The notes under the pieces were generated by a model, which worked only from the letters and a program-made list of their open reading frames with translations, did not search any database and was not told the origin of the DNA. This document shows, piece after piece, positions 8,639 to 18,035 of a stretch of DNA of 64,000 bases. The position numbers and the translations under genes are program-made. The DNA is from Psychromonas arctica DSM 14288 (lineage in GTDB: Bacteria; Pseudomonadota; Gammaproteobacteria; Enterobacterales; Psychromonadaceae): the NCBI RefSeq assembly GCF_000482725.1, contig NZ_AXWP01000001.1:230460-294459 (forward strand), given 5' to 3'. How positions within the stretch are numbered: the first letter of the stretch is position 1; every line of letters begins with the position of its first letter.

Positions 8639-9994
8639 GTGACAAAAAAAAAATCATTTACGTTCGCGACGATTTTGACGTTTATTATTCCCTCTTTAAT
8701 TGGTTTGTTATTATTTATGACGCCTATTAATTACGATAATGCGTTAACTATCCCTATCGCTATTGTCTCCAAAGCGCTACAAGCGTTTCTAGGAGATTCT
8801 GCGGCATTGATCGTAACCTTAGTGGTGCTTACTACCGCAGTTTTAAGTTTATTATGTAAATTAATTAAACCTGCTTTTTTAGCAAAGAATCAATTTTTAA
8901 ATGGATTATTAAATGTTAGCCCAGCTTGGTTGTTAGTACGTGTATTAGGTGCCATTTTTATTACCCTAACCTATTGGCAAGTTGGCCCAGAAATGATCAA
9001 CTCTGGTAATACAGGTGCTTTAGTGCTGAACGACCTGTTACCCATTTTGCTTTGTGTATTTATTTTTGCTGGTTTGTTACTACCTTTATTGCTTAATTTT
9101 GGCTTGTTAGAATTATTCGGCACCTTATTAACCAAAATTATGCGCCCTGTATTTAATTTACCAGGTCGAAGTGCTATTGACTGTATGGCATCTTGGTTAG
9201 GTGACGGCAGTGTCGGTATTCTATTAACAAGTAAACAATATGAATCACGTTTTTATACGCAACGTGAAGCGGCAGTGATTGGTACAACGTTCTCTGCAGT
9301 ATCGATTACCTTCTCATTGGTGGTGATTGCACAAGTTAAATTAGAATACTTATTTTTACCTTTTTATCTTTCTGTATGTGCTGCAGGTTTAGTTGCTGCT
9401 ATCGTGGTGCCTAAATTACCGCCTTTATGCTTTAAAAAAGACACTTATATTGATGGCTCTTCGCGTCACGAAAATGATGAAAAAACGCCTGAAGGTCATC
9501 ATGTTTTATCGTGGGGATTGCATCAAGCATTAGAGCGTGCAGAACATTCAAAAGGGGTTAAACATACACTACTAGATGGCTTAAAAAATGTTATTGATAT
9601 GGTCTTTGGTGTGATCCCGGTAATCATGGCCATTGGTACTGTTGCTTTAATTATTGCTGAATATACGCCTATCTTTAACTATTTAGGCATGCCGTTTATT
9701 CCACTACTTGAGTTATTACAAATACCAGAAGCTGAACAAGCTTCAACTACTATTGTGGTGGGTTTTGCTGATATGTTCATCCCTTCAATTTTGGCTGCTT
9801 CAATCGAATCTGATATGACGCGCTTTATCATTGCAGCGATGTCGGTAACACAATTAATTTATATGAGTGAAGTTGGTGCGCTGCTTATTGGTAGTAAAAT
9901 TCCAATTAATATTGCTGAATTGTTTATGATTTTTATTCTACGTACCTTAGTGACTTTACCGGTCATTGCAGGCATTGCACACCTTATTTTTTAA
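8639..9994 (+). CDS. yjiH: YjiH family membrane protein with nucleoside-recognition (Gate) domain
   Basis: About 451 residues with ten or so hydrophobic segments, an inner-membrane protein. It resembles YjiH of E. coli and relatives, whose transport role is not established; features such as GDGSVGILLTSKQYESRFYTQREA and VVGFADMFIPSIL are Gate-domain-like. I place the start at GTG 8639, preceded by AAAGG eight bases upstream; an ATG at 8609 is in frame but lacks a clear site. In enterics yjiH is followed by yjiG; here a MarC family gene follows 22 bp on, so the two probably form an operon. Confidence 0.75.
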   Translation: MTKKKSFTFATILTFIIPSLIGLLLFMTPINYDNALTIPIAIVSKALQAFLGDSAALIVTLVVLTTAVLSLLCKLIKPAFLAKNQFLNGLLNVSPAWLLVRVLGAIFITLTYWQVGPEMINSGNTGALVLNDLLPILLCVFIFAGLLLPLLLNFGLLELFGTLLTKIMRPVFNLPGRSAIDCMASWLGDGSVGILLTSKQYESRFYTQREAAVIGTTFSAVSITFSLVVIAQVKLEYLFLPFYLSVCAAGLVAAIVVPKLPPLCFKKDTYIDGSSRHENDEKTPEGHHVLSWGLHQALERAEHSKGVKHTLLDGLKNVIDMVFGVIPVIMAIGTVALIIAEYTPIFNYLGMPFIPLLELLQIPEAEQASTTIVVGFADMFIPSILAASIESDMTRFIIAAMSVTQLIYMSEVGALLIGSKIPINIAELFMIFILRTLVTLPVIAGIAHLIF

Positions 9995-10016
9995 TTGACT
10001 AGGCTAAGAAAATAAA

Positions 10017-10613
10017 ATGGATATTGCACTATACCTGCACGCGATGACTGGTTTATTGGTTATTATCGATCCGATTGGGTCGGCGCTTATTTTTAATTCG
10101 CTAACCTCGGGTAGTGATCAAAAATTCCGTAATTTAATGGCCATCAAGTCAGTCGCAATCAGTGGTGTTACATTGATTTTATTTGGCAATTACGGTGAAG
10201 CCCTATTTTATCACTTGGGTATTAATATTAATTCCCTGCGTATCTCTGGCGGTTTATTACTTTTTTATACCGCCTTTATCATGATCACCCAGGAACTAAA
10301 ATTTGCTAAAACCGATAAAGATGCGGATATTTCAGTTTTCCCAATGTCTATTCCATTATTAGCAGGCCCTGGCACACTTACCTTAGCCATTTTATTATTC
10401 TCGCAAAATACTCAAGGTAACTCAGTCGTGACGGTGAGTGCCGCTATCATTAGTGTTTTATTGATCACTCTGGTGGGTATGATGATGTCAAAGTACTTGA
10501 AAAAGTTCATTGGCAAAACGGGTGATGAAATATTGCGTCGTTTCTTAGGCGTGATTCTTGCCGCGTTGGCGATTCAATTTATCTATGAAGGCGTGCGTAA
10601 TATTTCAATGTAA
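10017..10613 (+). CDS. MarC/UPF0056 family membrane protein
   Basis: A 198-residue inner-membrane protein with about six hydrophobic segments, of the MarC (NAAT/YhgN-like) family: LLVIIDPIGSALIFNSLT near the N-terminus, SGGLLLFYTAFIMI, and MSIPLLAGPGTLTLAILL, which hold the family's PxG and GPG motifs. Function is uncertain; related proteins have been linked to amino-acid transport. It lies 22 bp after yjiH. Its last 14 codons are part of a direct repeat whose second copy lies at 13777, the boundary of the decayed island that follows. Confidence 0.85.
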   Translation: MDIALYLHAMTGLLVIIDPIGSALIFNSLTSGSDQKFRNLMAIKSVAISGVTLILFGNYGEALFYHLGININSLRISGGLLLFYTAFIMITQELKFAKTDKDADISVFPMSIPLLAGPGTLTLAILLFSQNTQGNSVVTVSAAIISVLLITLVGMMMSKYLKKFIGKTGDEILRRFLGVILAALAIQFIYEGVRNISM

Positions 10614-10674
10614 TAGCAGTCGATTGCCTGTCATGCACAAAACCCACGCAAGATTACAGTTCTAATATTGCTGA
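10571..10674 (+). repeat. Direct repeat A: marC 3' end plus 61-bp tail
   Basis: 104 bp covering the last 14 codons and stop of the MarC gene and the following 61 bases. About 90% identical to 13777-13882, same orientation. The first mismatch on the right coincides with the start of the LacI fragment. Confidence 0.9.
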
Positions 10675-10934
10675 TGGATGTCGCTCGATTAGAGTTTAAA
10701 CTGCGTATTCCTGAAGAGTTACAAGTGATTGGTTTTGATGATATACCTCACACAGAATGGCTCAATTATCAACTCACTAGTTTTCAGCAAGACTTTAGCC
10801 GCTTATCCGGTGAGTCGGTAAAAATCATTGTAGAACAAATTGCAGAACAGAGCGCTAGCTTAGTAAAACTCATGATTCCAATAAAATTTATAGAACGTAA
10901 TACGACGAAGAAGAAAAATCATAATATTATTTGA
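10674..10934 (+). pseudogene. LacI-family regulator, C-terminal fragment
   Basis: Beginning exactly where repeat A ends, the frame encodes LMDVARLEFKLRIPEELQVI, then GFDDIPHTEWLNYQLTS, followed by a degenerate tail. This is the end of the sugar-binding domain of LacI/GalR regulators (MD..R..G..IPEDI.VIGFDD). The DNA-binding domain and about 230 residues are missing. It is only about 85 codons long, so a remnant is much more likely than a gene. Confidence 0.8.
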
Positions 10935-11122
10935 GGCCTAGCTTCATTGCACTATAAAGTCGCCTATGACTATCCTTCAAATTTACCGAAGCTATACTTG
11001 AATTCAAAATCCAACTATTGAAGATGAGATCCACAGTTCCCCCAAGGGGAGCGCTCAAATCAACCTGAGAGTAGACAATCATAGTGTGATTAATTGATTT
11101 CACTACCCTAGCAGTATAAACC

Positions 11123-12040
11123 CTAATTTATTGCCAAATGCTGCATAGCGTAGTCGATAAAAACTCTGAGCCTAGTTGGCATATATTTAGTTTGGGCATA
11201 CTGAAGTGCAATGATCCCCTGATAATTACTCTTAATCGTCCAGTCGCAGAGAACCTCAGTAACATTTCCTTTGCTTATTGCTTCCTGCACCACAAAATCA
11301 GGGAAAATACCGATACCTAAGCCATTAATAACTCCGTTTAAGCGCATCTGAGAGTGGTTGACTGCGTAGCGTCCTGAAACTGACACTGTATGGGATTCAT
11401 CGCCTTTAATAAAATCCCAGATGTGGTCGGTTTCATTTTCAGCTAAATATAGACAATCGTGCTCTGTTAATTGTTCAGGGTGGGATGGAACCCCTTTCTC
11501 TTTTAGGTAATCAGGGCTTGCACATAGCACTAAGTTGGTTTTACCAATCTCTTTTAGAACCAAATTTTCATCAGGTTTATCGGTAAGAAGAAAGGCAATA
11601 TCGATCCCCGTTGTAAAAATATCGATTGCCCCATCAATAGCACGTAACTTGAGCTGAATCTGCGGATACTGCTTTAAAAATGGTATGACAAAAGGCTGTA
11701 ACACCACATTTAAAAATGCCTCAGGCGCGGCAACGGTTATTGAGCCAGCAGGCTTATGATGGATGACACTTGATATTTCAACCGCTTGCTGTGCAGCATT
11801 AACCATAGAAATGCATTGATCATAAATCTTCTTTCCTGCTTCGGTAATGATCAGTTTTCTGGTCGTTCGTTCAAAGAGTTTAACAGATAAGGCTTTTTCT
11901 AGCCGGGTAACTGTTTTACTCAGCGCTGAAGGTGTGACATTTAGTTTTTTAGCCGCAGCAGTAAAGCTTCTCTCCTGAACAACAAGAGTAAAACTAGCAA
12001 GGTCGGGTAATAAGGCGATCAGTTTTTGAGATATTATCAT
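11123..12040 (-). CDS. LysR-type transcriptional regulator
   Basis: A 305-residue LysR protein: the winged helix-turn-helix at residues 10-65 (FTLVVQERSFTAAAKKLNVT, PSALSKTVTRLEKAL) and a substrate-binding domain from about 95. It belongs to the group typified by single-gene regulators with ASPDYL and CLY..E segments. It is divergent from the broken kbl gene 162 bp away, so it may once have controlled threonine/glycine catabolism; that link is inference. It is intact although its neighbours on both sides are broken. It lies inside the repeat-bounded island. Confidence 0.85.
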   Translation of the reverse strand: MIISQKLIALLPDLASFTLVVQERSFTAAAKKLNVTPSALSKTVTRLEKALSVKLFERTTRKLIITEAGKKIYDQCISMVNAAQQAVEISSVIHHKPAGSITVAAPEAFLNVVLQPFVIPFLKQYPQIQLKLRAIDGAIDIFTTGIDIAFLLTDKPDENLVLKEIGKTNLVLCASPDYLKEKGVPSHPEQLTEHDCLYLAENETDHIWDFIKGDESHTVSVSGRYAVNHSQMRLNGVINGLGIGIFPDFVVQEAISKGNVTEVLCDWTIKSNYQGIIALQYAQTKYMPTRLRVFIDYAMQHLAIN

Positions 12041-12201
12041 TCCATTTGTGCCTTTTTTTCACTAATGCTTTTCCATCTATAGGGATAATACTCTTATATC
12101 GAATCAATTAGAATGTATTTACGGTGTAAATGATTCTATAGCTTGTTCGGGTTTATTTCATAACAATCTGTTTTTATTAAATGTTTAAAAGGAATATGCT
12201 C

Positions 12202-12733
12202 ATGACCTCTACCTTTTATAATCAAATCAATAATCAGATAAAAGACCTAAAATTAGAAGGCCTATATAAACGTGAGCGCGTTATTACTTCAGCTCAAAAT
12301 GCCGCTGTTTCTATCTCTACAGATGAAGAGTTTTTAAACTTCTACGCTAATAACTACTTAGGTTTAGCAAATCATCCCTCTTTAATCGAAACAGCTAAGA
12401 AGTGGCTATATGAGCAAGGTTTTGGTATGGCATCCGTACGCTTTATTTGTGATACGCAAGATAAGCATAAGCAATTAGAAGCTAAGTTATCAGCATTTTT
12501 AGGGATGGAAGATACTATCTTGTATACCTCTTGCTTTGATGCAAATACGGGGTTATTTAAAACTATTTTAGATGCAAACGATGCGATTATCTCCGATTCA
12601 CTTAATCACGCATCAACCATTGATGGTGTTCGTTTATGTAAAGCGAAACGTTTACCGTTATGCAAATAATGATATGGTAGAATTAGATCAACAATTAATT
12701 GCTGCAACTGAAGTTGGTGCTCGTCATAAAAGG
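12202..12733 (+). pseudogene. kbl: 2-amino-3-ketobutyrate CoA ligase (glycine C-acetyltransferase), broken
   Basis: The frame from ATG 12202 (AGGA nine bases upstream) gives LEGLYKRERVITSAQNAAV, FYANNYLGLANHPSLIE, GFGMASVRFICDTQDKHK, FLGMEDTILYTSCFDAN and DAIISDSLNHASTIDGVRL, a close match to Kbl, a PLP enzyme of threonine breakdown. After KAKR, one extra T at 12651-12653 shifts the frame; the next frame continues YRYANNDMVELDQQLIAATE to GARHK at about 12733. Similarity then stops, so more than half the protein (about 397 residues when whole), including the PLP lysine, is gone. No tdh gene follows. Confidence 0.9.
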
Positions 12734-12788
12734 CTTAAATGGCGACGACTTCAATAGTTGCAATATTTTTAACCTACGGACAGACTAT

Positions 12789-13415
12789 ATGTTACACAAT
12801 TTTATTTATTTTGCAGATATGTTAGGTGTAATTGCTTGTGCGATATCAGGGGTACTTGTTGCAGCCCGTTTACGTATGGATCCCTTTGGCATCATAGTTT
12901 TAGCTACTGTTACTGGTATTGGTGGAGGAACCATTCGAGATATGATGATGAGCGCAACACCCGTATTTTGGATTCTTGATAACACCTATTTATACGTAAT
13001 TTTATGCACTACCGTTTTAAGTGTTATTTGGCTGCATCATATTCATCGTTTTCCAGTGTTTTTATTACCTCTGCTAGATGCCTTTGGCTTGGCCATATTT
13101 ACCATTATCGGAGCACAAAAAGCATTGTCTTTTGGATTTACTGGCCCCGTGGCAATTGGTATGGGCTGTATCACAGGTGTAGCAGGTGGTATGGTACGAG
13201 ATCTTTTAAGTGGTCAAATCCCCTTTGTTTTACAAAAAGAGATATACGCGACAGCATCTATTTTAGGCGCAACCTTATTTGTAATAGGCCATTTCATTGG
13301 ATTAACGCCAATTTTATCAATGCTGCTTGCTATATGTGGCACGCTAACATTGCGACTAAGTGCAATATATTGGCACCTGTCTTTACCTGTATTTATACTT
13401 GATAGAGAAACTTAA
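12789..13415 (+). CDS. TRIC/UPF0126 family membrane protein (YadS/YicG-like)
   Basis: About 208 residues and seven hydrophobic segments. Two tandem copies of a glycine-rich module, GTIRDMMM (after ATVTGIGG) and GMVRDLLSGQIPF (after GCITGVAG), are the hallmark of UPF0126/TRIC proteins, which in bacteria form trimeric cation channels. I chose ATG 12789 because MLHNFIYFADMLGVIACAIS is a normal family N-terminus; the longer frame from 12699 covers sequence next to the kbl break. It is transcribed with the kbl remnant and may have its own promoter in what is left of kbl. Confidence 0.8.
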   Translation: MLHNFIYFADMLGVIACAISGVLVAARLRMDPFGIIVLATVTGIGGGTIRDMMMSATPVFWILDNTYLYVILCTTVLSVIWLHHIHRFPVFLLPLLDAFGLAIFTIIGAQKALSFGFTGPVAIGMGCITGVAGGMVRDLLSGQIPFVLQKEIYATASILGATLFVIGHFIGLTPILSMLLAICGTLTLRLSAIYWHLSLPVFILDRET

Positions 13416-13776
13416 GCTTAACTTCTATTCATACTAACTTCTATTCATACTAACTGATGGTATTGTCAATTTATCTGAGCCCAACGATTAAAGCTATAAA
13501 ATCAGCCTTAATCTAAATTTTGGACGCAACTAACATGCACGCATCCATTCAGAAAATGATCGCTCACAAATGCTTGGTCCCCCCTTGCTTCAAGTAAGTA
13601 CCTACCCCGTCTAAATAGAGTATTATTACACGTAGAGAGGCTCACTCTTTCAATAAACGCTCCCGAACTCCACAAGTATGAATGTATTTTGCTGTAGTTT
13701 GGTTCTCATAACGACTATCCACTTTATGCCCCATGTGTCTGCAGTCTCGATATAAGTTGATGATTCAGTTGTAATT
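13416..13776. other. Gene-free end of the island, with a 16-bp tandem duplication
   Basis: TAACTTCTATTCATAC occurs twice in tandem at 13419-13434 and 13435-13450. The rest has no recognisable gene or protein remnant. The stretch ends at direct repeat B. Confidence 0.6.
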
Positions 13777-13882
13777 GAATCAATTTATTTACGAAGCCAT
13801 GCGCATTATTTCAATGTAATAGCAGTCGATTGACTGTCTCATGCACAAAACTCACGCAAGATTACAGTTCTAATATTGCTGA
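13777..13882 (+). repeat. Direct repeat B: orphan copy of the marC 3' end and tail
   Basis: 106 bp about 90% identical to 10571-10674 (some nine mismatches and a 2-bp length difference). It still encodes NQFIYEAMRIISM plus stop, matching the last residues of the intact MarC protein (IQFIYEGVRNISM), but no marC sequence precedes it. The pair bounds a 3.1-kb segment. Confidence 0.9.
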
Positions 13883-13999
13883 GATTAACCAATTTAGTTT
13901 CAGCAATTCCCTTTTAAGCTTTACCTTCCTTCATTAACGTTAGCTATAGAGATTCAACATCATTAAATCACAGTCATGGGATAACGTTAAACGGTAAGG

Positions 14000-15121
14000 T
14001 TACTCATCAATCAAACTCAACTGTACTGGTTGCTCAGGGAGTTTATTGCTTAAGCCAACACTGAGGCCTAATAAGCGAATGGGTTTGTCCGGATTGGCAG
14101 CAATCAATTGATGTAACAATTGTTCAAAAATTGAAATGTTAAGTTGCGTATATTTTCGCTCACTACTTTTGATTGTGAAGTCACTAAACTTTAGCTTTAT
14201 CCCCAATTTAGTGATCACTTTATTCTCTAAATGTTTTTCCAACCGAGATTGTAATTGTAAGTAAAAATCACTGAGCTGCTTTAGGCACTGCTCTTCACTG
14301 AGCAAGTTATGTTCAAATGTATGCTCAACAGCAATGGATTTTCGCTCTCTATTCGGTTGTACTTCTCGTTGGTCAATGCCCTTACTGTAAGCTAATAATG
14401 CTTGCCCTAGTTTACCAAAAGTCGATAACAACTCTTGTTCTGGGTATTTCCTAATATCACCACAGGTAAACAAGCCTTTGTCAGCTAAGTGTTGCTGCCC
14501 TACTTTACCTACACCGGGTATTTTTTTAAGTGGCAAGGTTAAAATAAAGTCACTGGCTTGCTCTGGACTGATCACACATTGTCCATTAGGTTTATTTTCA
14601 TCAGAGGCTATTTTCGCTAAAAATTTACAGTATGAAACACCCGCAGATGCTGTTAGATTCAATTCTTGTTGAATCGATTTTCTTATATCTTGGGCAATAT
14701 AAGTGGCCGAACCTTGGAACAAAGTACAGTCGGTAACATCTAAAAAAGCTTCGTCCAGTGATAAAGGTTCAACTAAAGAGGTGTAGCGAAAGAAAATTTC
14801 ACGTAACTTTTTAGAGACTTCCACATAAACCGACATTCTTCCCGGCACGATAAGCAGATCTGGACACAATTGCTTTGCTTGAAATACAGGCATAGCAGAA
14901 TGCACACCATATTGACGTGCTAAGTAATTACACGTCGACAAAACACCTCTACGTTGACTGCGGCCCCCTATCGCAAGTGGTATATTCTGATAGCTAGGAT
15001 TGTCACGCATTTCGACTGCAGCATAAAAACAATCCATATCAATATGAATTATTTTACGTGCTATTGGAGTAACACTCGGCGTTTTAACATCTGGATCTGA
15101 CTCGGTCGTTTCTGAATACAT
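14000..15121 (-). CDS. dinB: DNA polymerase IV
   Basis: A 373-residue Y-family translesion polymerase. Motifs: HIDMDCFYAAVEMRDNP (first metal site), RRGVLSTCNYLARQYGV, SLDEAFLDVT (catalytic SxDE), GVSYCKFLAKIASDENKPNG, and the helix-hairpin-helix KIPGVGKVGQQHLADKG; the little-finger domain and a beta-clamp-binding end (QLSLIDE) follow. I chose ATG 15121, which has AGAGG upstream; an in-frame TTG at 15181 would add 20 residues with no family support. A perfect LexA box lies at 15256-15271, so SOS induction is expected. It sits right after the decayed island. Confidence 0.93.
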   Translation of the reverse strand: MYSETTESDPDVKTPSVTPIARKIIHIDMDCFYAAVEMRDNPSYQNIPLAIGGRSQRRGVLSTCNYLARQYGVHSAMPVFQAKQLCPDLLIVPGRMSVYVEVSKKLREIFFRYTSLVEPLSLDEAFLDVTDCTLFQGSATYIAQDIRKSIQQELNLTASAGVSYCKFLAKIASDENKPNGQCVISPEQASDFILTLPLKKIPGVGKVGQQHLADKGLFTCGDIRKYPEQELLSTFGKLGQALLAYSKGIDQREVQPNRERKSIAVEHTFEHNLLSEEQCLKQLSDFYLQLQSRLEKHLENKVITKLGIKLKFSDFTIKSSERKYTQLNISIFEQLLHQLIAANPDKPIRLLGLSVGLSNKLPEQPVQLSLIDE

Positions 15122-15255
15122 GGTTAAACGACCTCTAGTAGCATTGCGTGGAAGATAAATGGATAAAAGATTAACAATCAAAAATTAACAAACACTGATA
15201 ACTAGTTGAATGATAATAGTTAATAGCACTAAAATAATTTACTACAACGCATTAA

Positions 15256-15271
15256 CTGTGTTTATAGACAG
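15256..15271. promoter_or_regulatory. LexA (SOS) box upstream of dinB
   Basis: CTGTGTTTATAGACAG fits CTGT-N8-ACAG exactly, with AA/TT extending the palindrome on both sides. It lies 135 bp from the chosen dinB start. Confidence 0.85.
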
Positions 15272-15328
15272 TTAATTTAATGGCTCTACTGAAAAAATAC
15301 AAGTTAAAAATTAAACTTACGTTTGACA

Positions 15329-15359
15329 TTGACCTTAGGGTAAAGGTTAAGCTTTAACT
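15329..15359 (+). promoter_or_regulatory. CueR-type promoter of copA
   Basis: A -35 TTGACC (15329-15334) and a -10 TTAACT (15354-15359) are 19 bp apart, the stretched spacing of MerR-family promoters. The spacer and -35 hold the dyad ACCTT-N6-AAGGT (15332-15347), like CueR sites. A CueR-like gene follows copA. Confidence 0.8.
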
Positions 15360-15438
15360 ATTGAGTGAGATCAGGCATTTTAATTGTCCCAAATAATCAT
15401 CACTTAACTTACTATTTTTAACTAATAAGGTAACTGAT

Positions 15439-17829
15439 ATGACAACAACACAACAAATAACGTTCCCTGTCTATGGAATGAATTGTGCTAGTTGTGCCAG
15501 TAAACTAAGTGCAGCATTTAATACACTTGATGGCATCGAAGCCAATGTAAATATCACTTTAGAAAAAGCAAGCTTAAGCGTCGATGAAGCGCAATTAAAA
15601 AGCCCTATTGCGCCTCAAATCATCACTATTTTAGAGCAAAAAGGCTATCAGACCGATCACCAACAAGTAGTGTTTGAAGCGGAGTGGTCTTGTTCAAGCT
15701 GTGTAGAATCAACGATAACAGCATTAAAAAAACACCCACTAGTGGTGGATGTAAAAGCAAATTTTGCGACGCAAATTGTGTATGTAGAAACATTAGAAAG
15801 TTTTGTTAACGACTCTTTTATCAAAGCGTTAATCGCCTTAAGTCCTTATCCATTAACGGCAAAGAAAGCGATCACATCACAACAACAATTAATTGAAAAA
15901 CAAAGCAAAGAACGTAAAAAACAACAACAAGAAAAACTAGGCCTCGCTATTGCCCTACTGTTAAGTCTGCCATTCTGGTTAGCAATGGTCAGTATGCTAT
16001 TTAGTGATTCGCCGTTATTAACGCCTTGGTTTGAGCTTGCTTTAGCGACTCCTCTACAATTTATTATTGGTGCTCGTTTCTATAAAGGTGCTTGGAAAAG
16101 CCTGAAAGGTCGATCAGCGAATATGGATGTGTTAGTGGTGTTAGGCACCTCTGCAGCCTACTTTTTCAGTCTATATATGATGCTAAAAGGCAATACGGGG
16201 CATCTTTATTTTGAAAGCAGTAGTTTAGTGATCGTATTAATTCGTTTAGGTAAATATTTGGAATTTCAAGCTAAACAAGCAAGCTCTAAAGCGGTGAGTG
16301 CTCTAAATAAATTACAAGCCGTTGATGCCTTGGTCAAAAAAGGTAAAGTATTCAAACGAGTATTGATTGATCAAGTACAAGTGAGCGACCTAATACAAAT
16401 TGCAGCCGGTGATAAAGTCCCCGTTGACGGCGTTATTTTAGAAGGCAGCAGCTACATTGATGAAGCATTATTAACCGGCGAAAGTAAGCCAGTGCTTAAA
16501 CAAGTAGAAGATACAGTGTTTGCCGGCACGATTAATGGCGATGGTGTGTTGTTAATGAAGAGCACTGCGGTCAAAGAACAAACCAAATTGCATCAAATTA
16601 TTCAATTAGTTGAATCCGCTCAAATGAGTAAAGCACCAATATTAGAGTTAGTGGATAGAATCAGCGCTATTTTTGTTCCGATTGTATTAGCCATTGCAGC
16701 AGTGACGTTTAGTGCATGGTGGTTACATAGTGGAGACTTTGAACAAGCCTTGATCCACAGTGTAGCGGTACTAGTGATTGCTTGTCCTTGTGCATTAGGT
16801 TTAGCAACCCCTACGGCCATGGTGGTTGGCACTGGGCTCGCAGCGCAAAAAGGTATTTTAATAAAAGATATCAATACATTACAACTTGCACATAAATTAA
16901 CGCATATTGCCTTTGATAAAACCGGTACGTTAACCAAGGGACAAGTTAGTTTAAATAATATAACTGCATTTGATAAAGACTTCCTACCGCTTTTATTAGG
17001 CTTACAGCAAGCAAGTAAACACCCAATTGCAAAAGCGGTTGTTGAACATTGCGAGACACTTGATATTCAAGCAACCACAGTCAATGATATACAAAGTATT
17101 CACGGTGAAGGTATCCACGGGCGTGTTAATGACCAAGAAATCATTGCTGGTAATGCAAAGCTACTGTCGCATTTTAATATTGATTTAAACCAACAGCTTG
17201 CCATTCGAGGCGTTAAACCGGAAACAACTGATAATGTAATTTATGTTTGCTATCAACAAAATCTGATTGGTTATTTTAGTATTGCCGATCAAGTTCGTCC
17301 TGAGAGCCAACAAGCCATCTCTGACTTACATCAATTGGGACTATCTACCACGCTAATAAGTGGCGACAAAGACAGTGTTGTAAAATCGATGAGTCAGCAA
17401 TTAGGTATTAAAAGCTATTTTGCAGAACAAACACCTGAACAAAAATTACAACAGCTAGAAACACTACAAAAACAATCGCTAGTGGCGATGGTAGGCGATG
17501 GTGTTAATGATGCACCTGCATTAGCGAAAGCCGATGTGAGCATCGCAATGGGCGGAGGTAGTGATGTTGCAAAACAAACAGCCTCAATGACATTAATGCG
17601 AGATGACCCGCGTTTAATAGCAGTGGCGATTAAGATTTCACGCAGTACTTGGTCGACCATTCGTCAAAATTTATTTTGGGCATTTATTTTTAATAGTTTA
17701 GCAATTCCAGCAGCGGCCTTTGGTTACTTGAACCCAACTGTAGCGGCAATCGCAATGACTGCGTCAAGCTTAACGGTATTGAGTAATTCATTACGCTTAA
17801 AACGCATTAACATTAGTACTGACAAATAA
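15439..17829 (+). CDS. copA: Copper-exporting P1B-type ATPase
   Basis: A 796-residue inner-membrane ATPase that expels Cu(I). It has an N-terminal metal-binding domain with GMNCASC (residues 13-19) and a second, poorer one with CSSC. There are eight hydrophobic segments, the ion-site CPC at 449-451, the phosphorylated Asp in DKTGTLT (493), HP in KHPIAKAVV, and the hinge GDGVNDAPALAKADVSIAMG. Near the end NSLA and MTASSLTVLSNSLRL match copper-type ATPases. The CueR-like promoter and the cueR gene downstream support copper, not zinc, as the substrate. Confidence 0.93.
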   Translation: MTTTQQITFPVYGMNCASCASKLSAAFNTLDGIEANVNITLEKASLSVDEAQLKSPIAPQIITILEQKGYQTDHQQVVFEAEWSCSSCVESTITALKKHPLVVDVKANFATQIVYVETLESFVNDSFIKALIALSPYPLTAKKAITSQQQLIEKQSKERKKQQQEKLGLAIALLLSLPFWLAMVSMLFSDSPLLTPWFELALATPLQFIIGARFYKGAWKSLKGRSANMDVLVVLGTSAAYFFSLYMMLKGNTGHLYFESSSLVIVLIRLGKYLEFQAKQASSKAVSALNKLQAVDALVKKGKVFKRVLIDQVQVSDLIQIAAGDKVPVDGVILEGSSYIDEALLTGESKPVLKQVEDTVFAGTINGDGVLLMKSTAVKEQTKLHQIIQLVESAQMSKAPILELVDRISAIFVPIVLAIAAVTFSAWWLHSGDFEQALIHSVAVLVIACPCALGLATPTAMVVGTGLAAQKGILIKDINTLQLAHKLTHIAFDKTGTLTKGQVSLNNITAFDKDFLPLLLGLQQASKHPIAKAVVEHCETLDIQATTVNDIQSIHGEGIHGRVNDQEIIAGNAKLLSHFNIDLNQQLAIRGVKPETTDNVIYVCYQQNLIGYFSIADQVRPESQQAISDLHQLGLSTTLISGDKDSVVKSMSQQLGIKSYFAEQTPEQKLQQLETLQKQSLVAMVGDGVNDAPALAKADVSIAMGGGSDVAKQTASMTLMRDDPRLIAVAIKISRSTWSTIRQNLFWAFIFNSLAIPAAAFGYLNPTVAAIAMTASSLTVLSNSLRLKRINISTDK

Positions 17830-17880
17830 GCATTAATAAAATCAGTACTGATAATTAACTATTGTTGATAGCTATAAACA

Positions 17881-17953
17881 AAAGTGGCACTAAGTAACTC
17901 ATACTTAGGTCACTTTGCACATGCTGATTTGGCATCAATGTGCAAAATCAGCA
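17881..17953. other. Nested inverted repeats between copA and cueR
   Basis: CTAAGTA-N5-TACTTAG inside AAAGTG...CACTTT (17881-17916) forms one hairpin. It is followed by overlapping GCACAT/ATGTGC and GCTGATTT/AAATCAGC repeats (17917-17953). There is no T-run, so this is not a standard terminator; it could be an RNA structure or a protein site. Confidence 0.5.
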
Positions 17954-18035
17954 AATAGCATATGCGAGAAAATGTACATTAAATATAATAATTTAACGTA
18001 CGATTTAAACACACATGATAGAGGCAGGAGTCGTT

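Noticed and set aside
10668-10934. Stand-alone small gene with LacI similarity
   Set aside because: The similarity begins mid-domain at the repeat boundary; there is no DNA-binding part, so it is a remnant.
12572-12757. Separate small gene overlapping kbl
   Set aside because: Its second half is simply the continuation of kbl after the one-base frameshift.
13004-13402. 132-codon frame inside the TRIC-family gene
   Set aside because: The other frame has membrane helices and both family motifs; this one is a Cys/Trp/Tyr-rich shadow.
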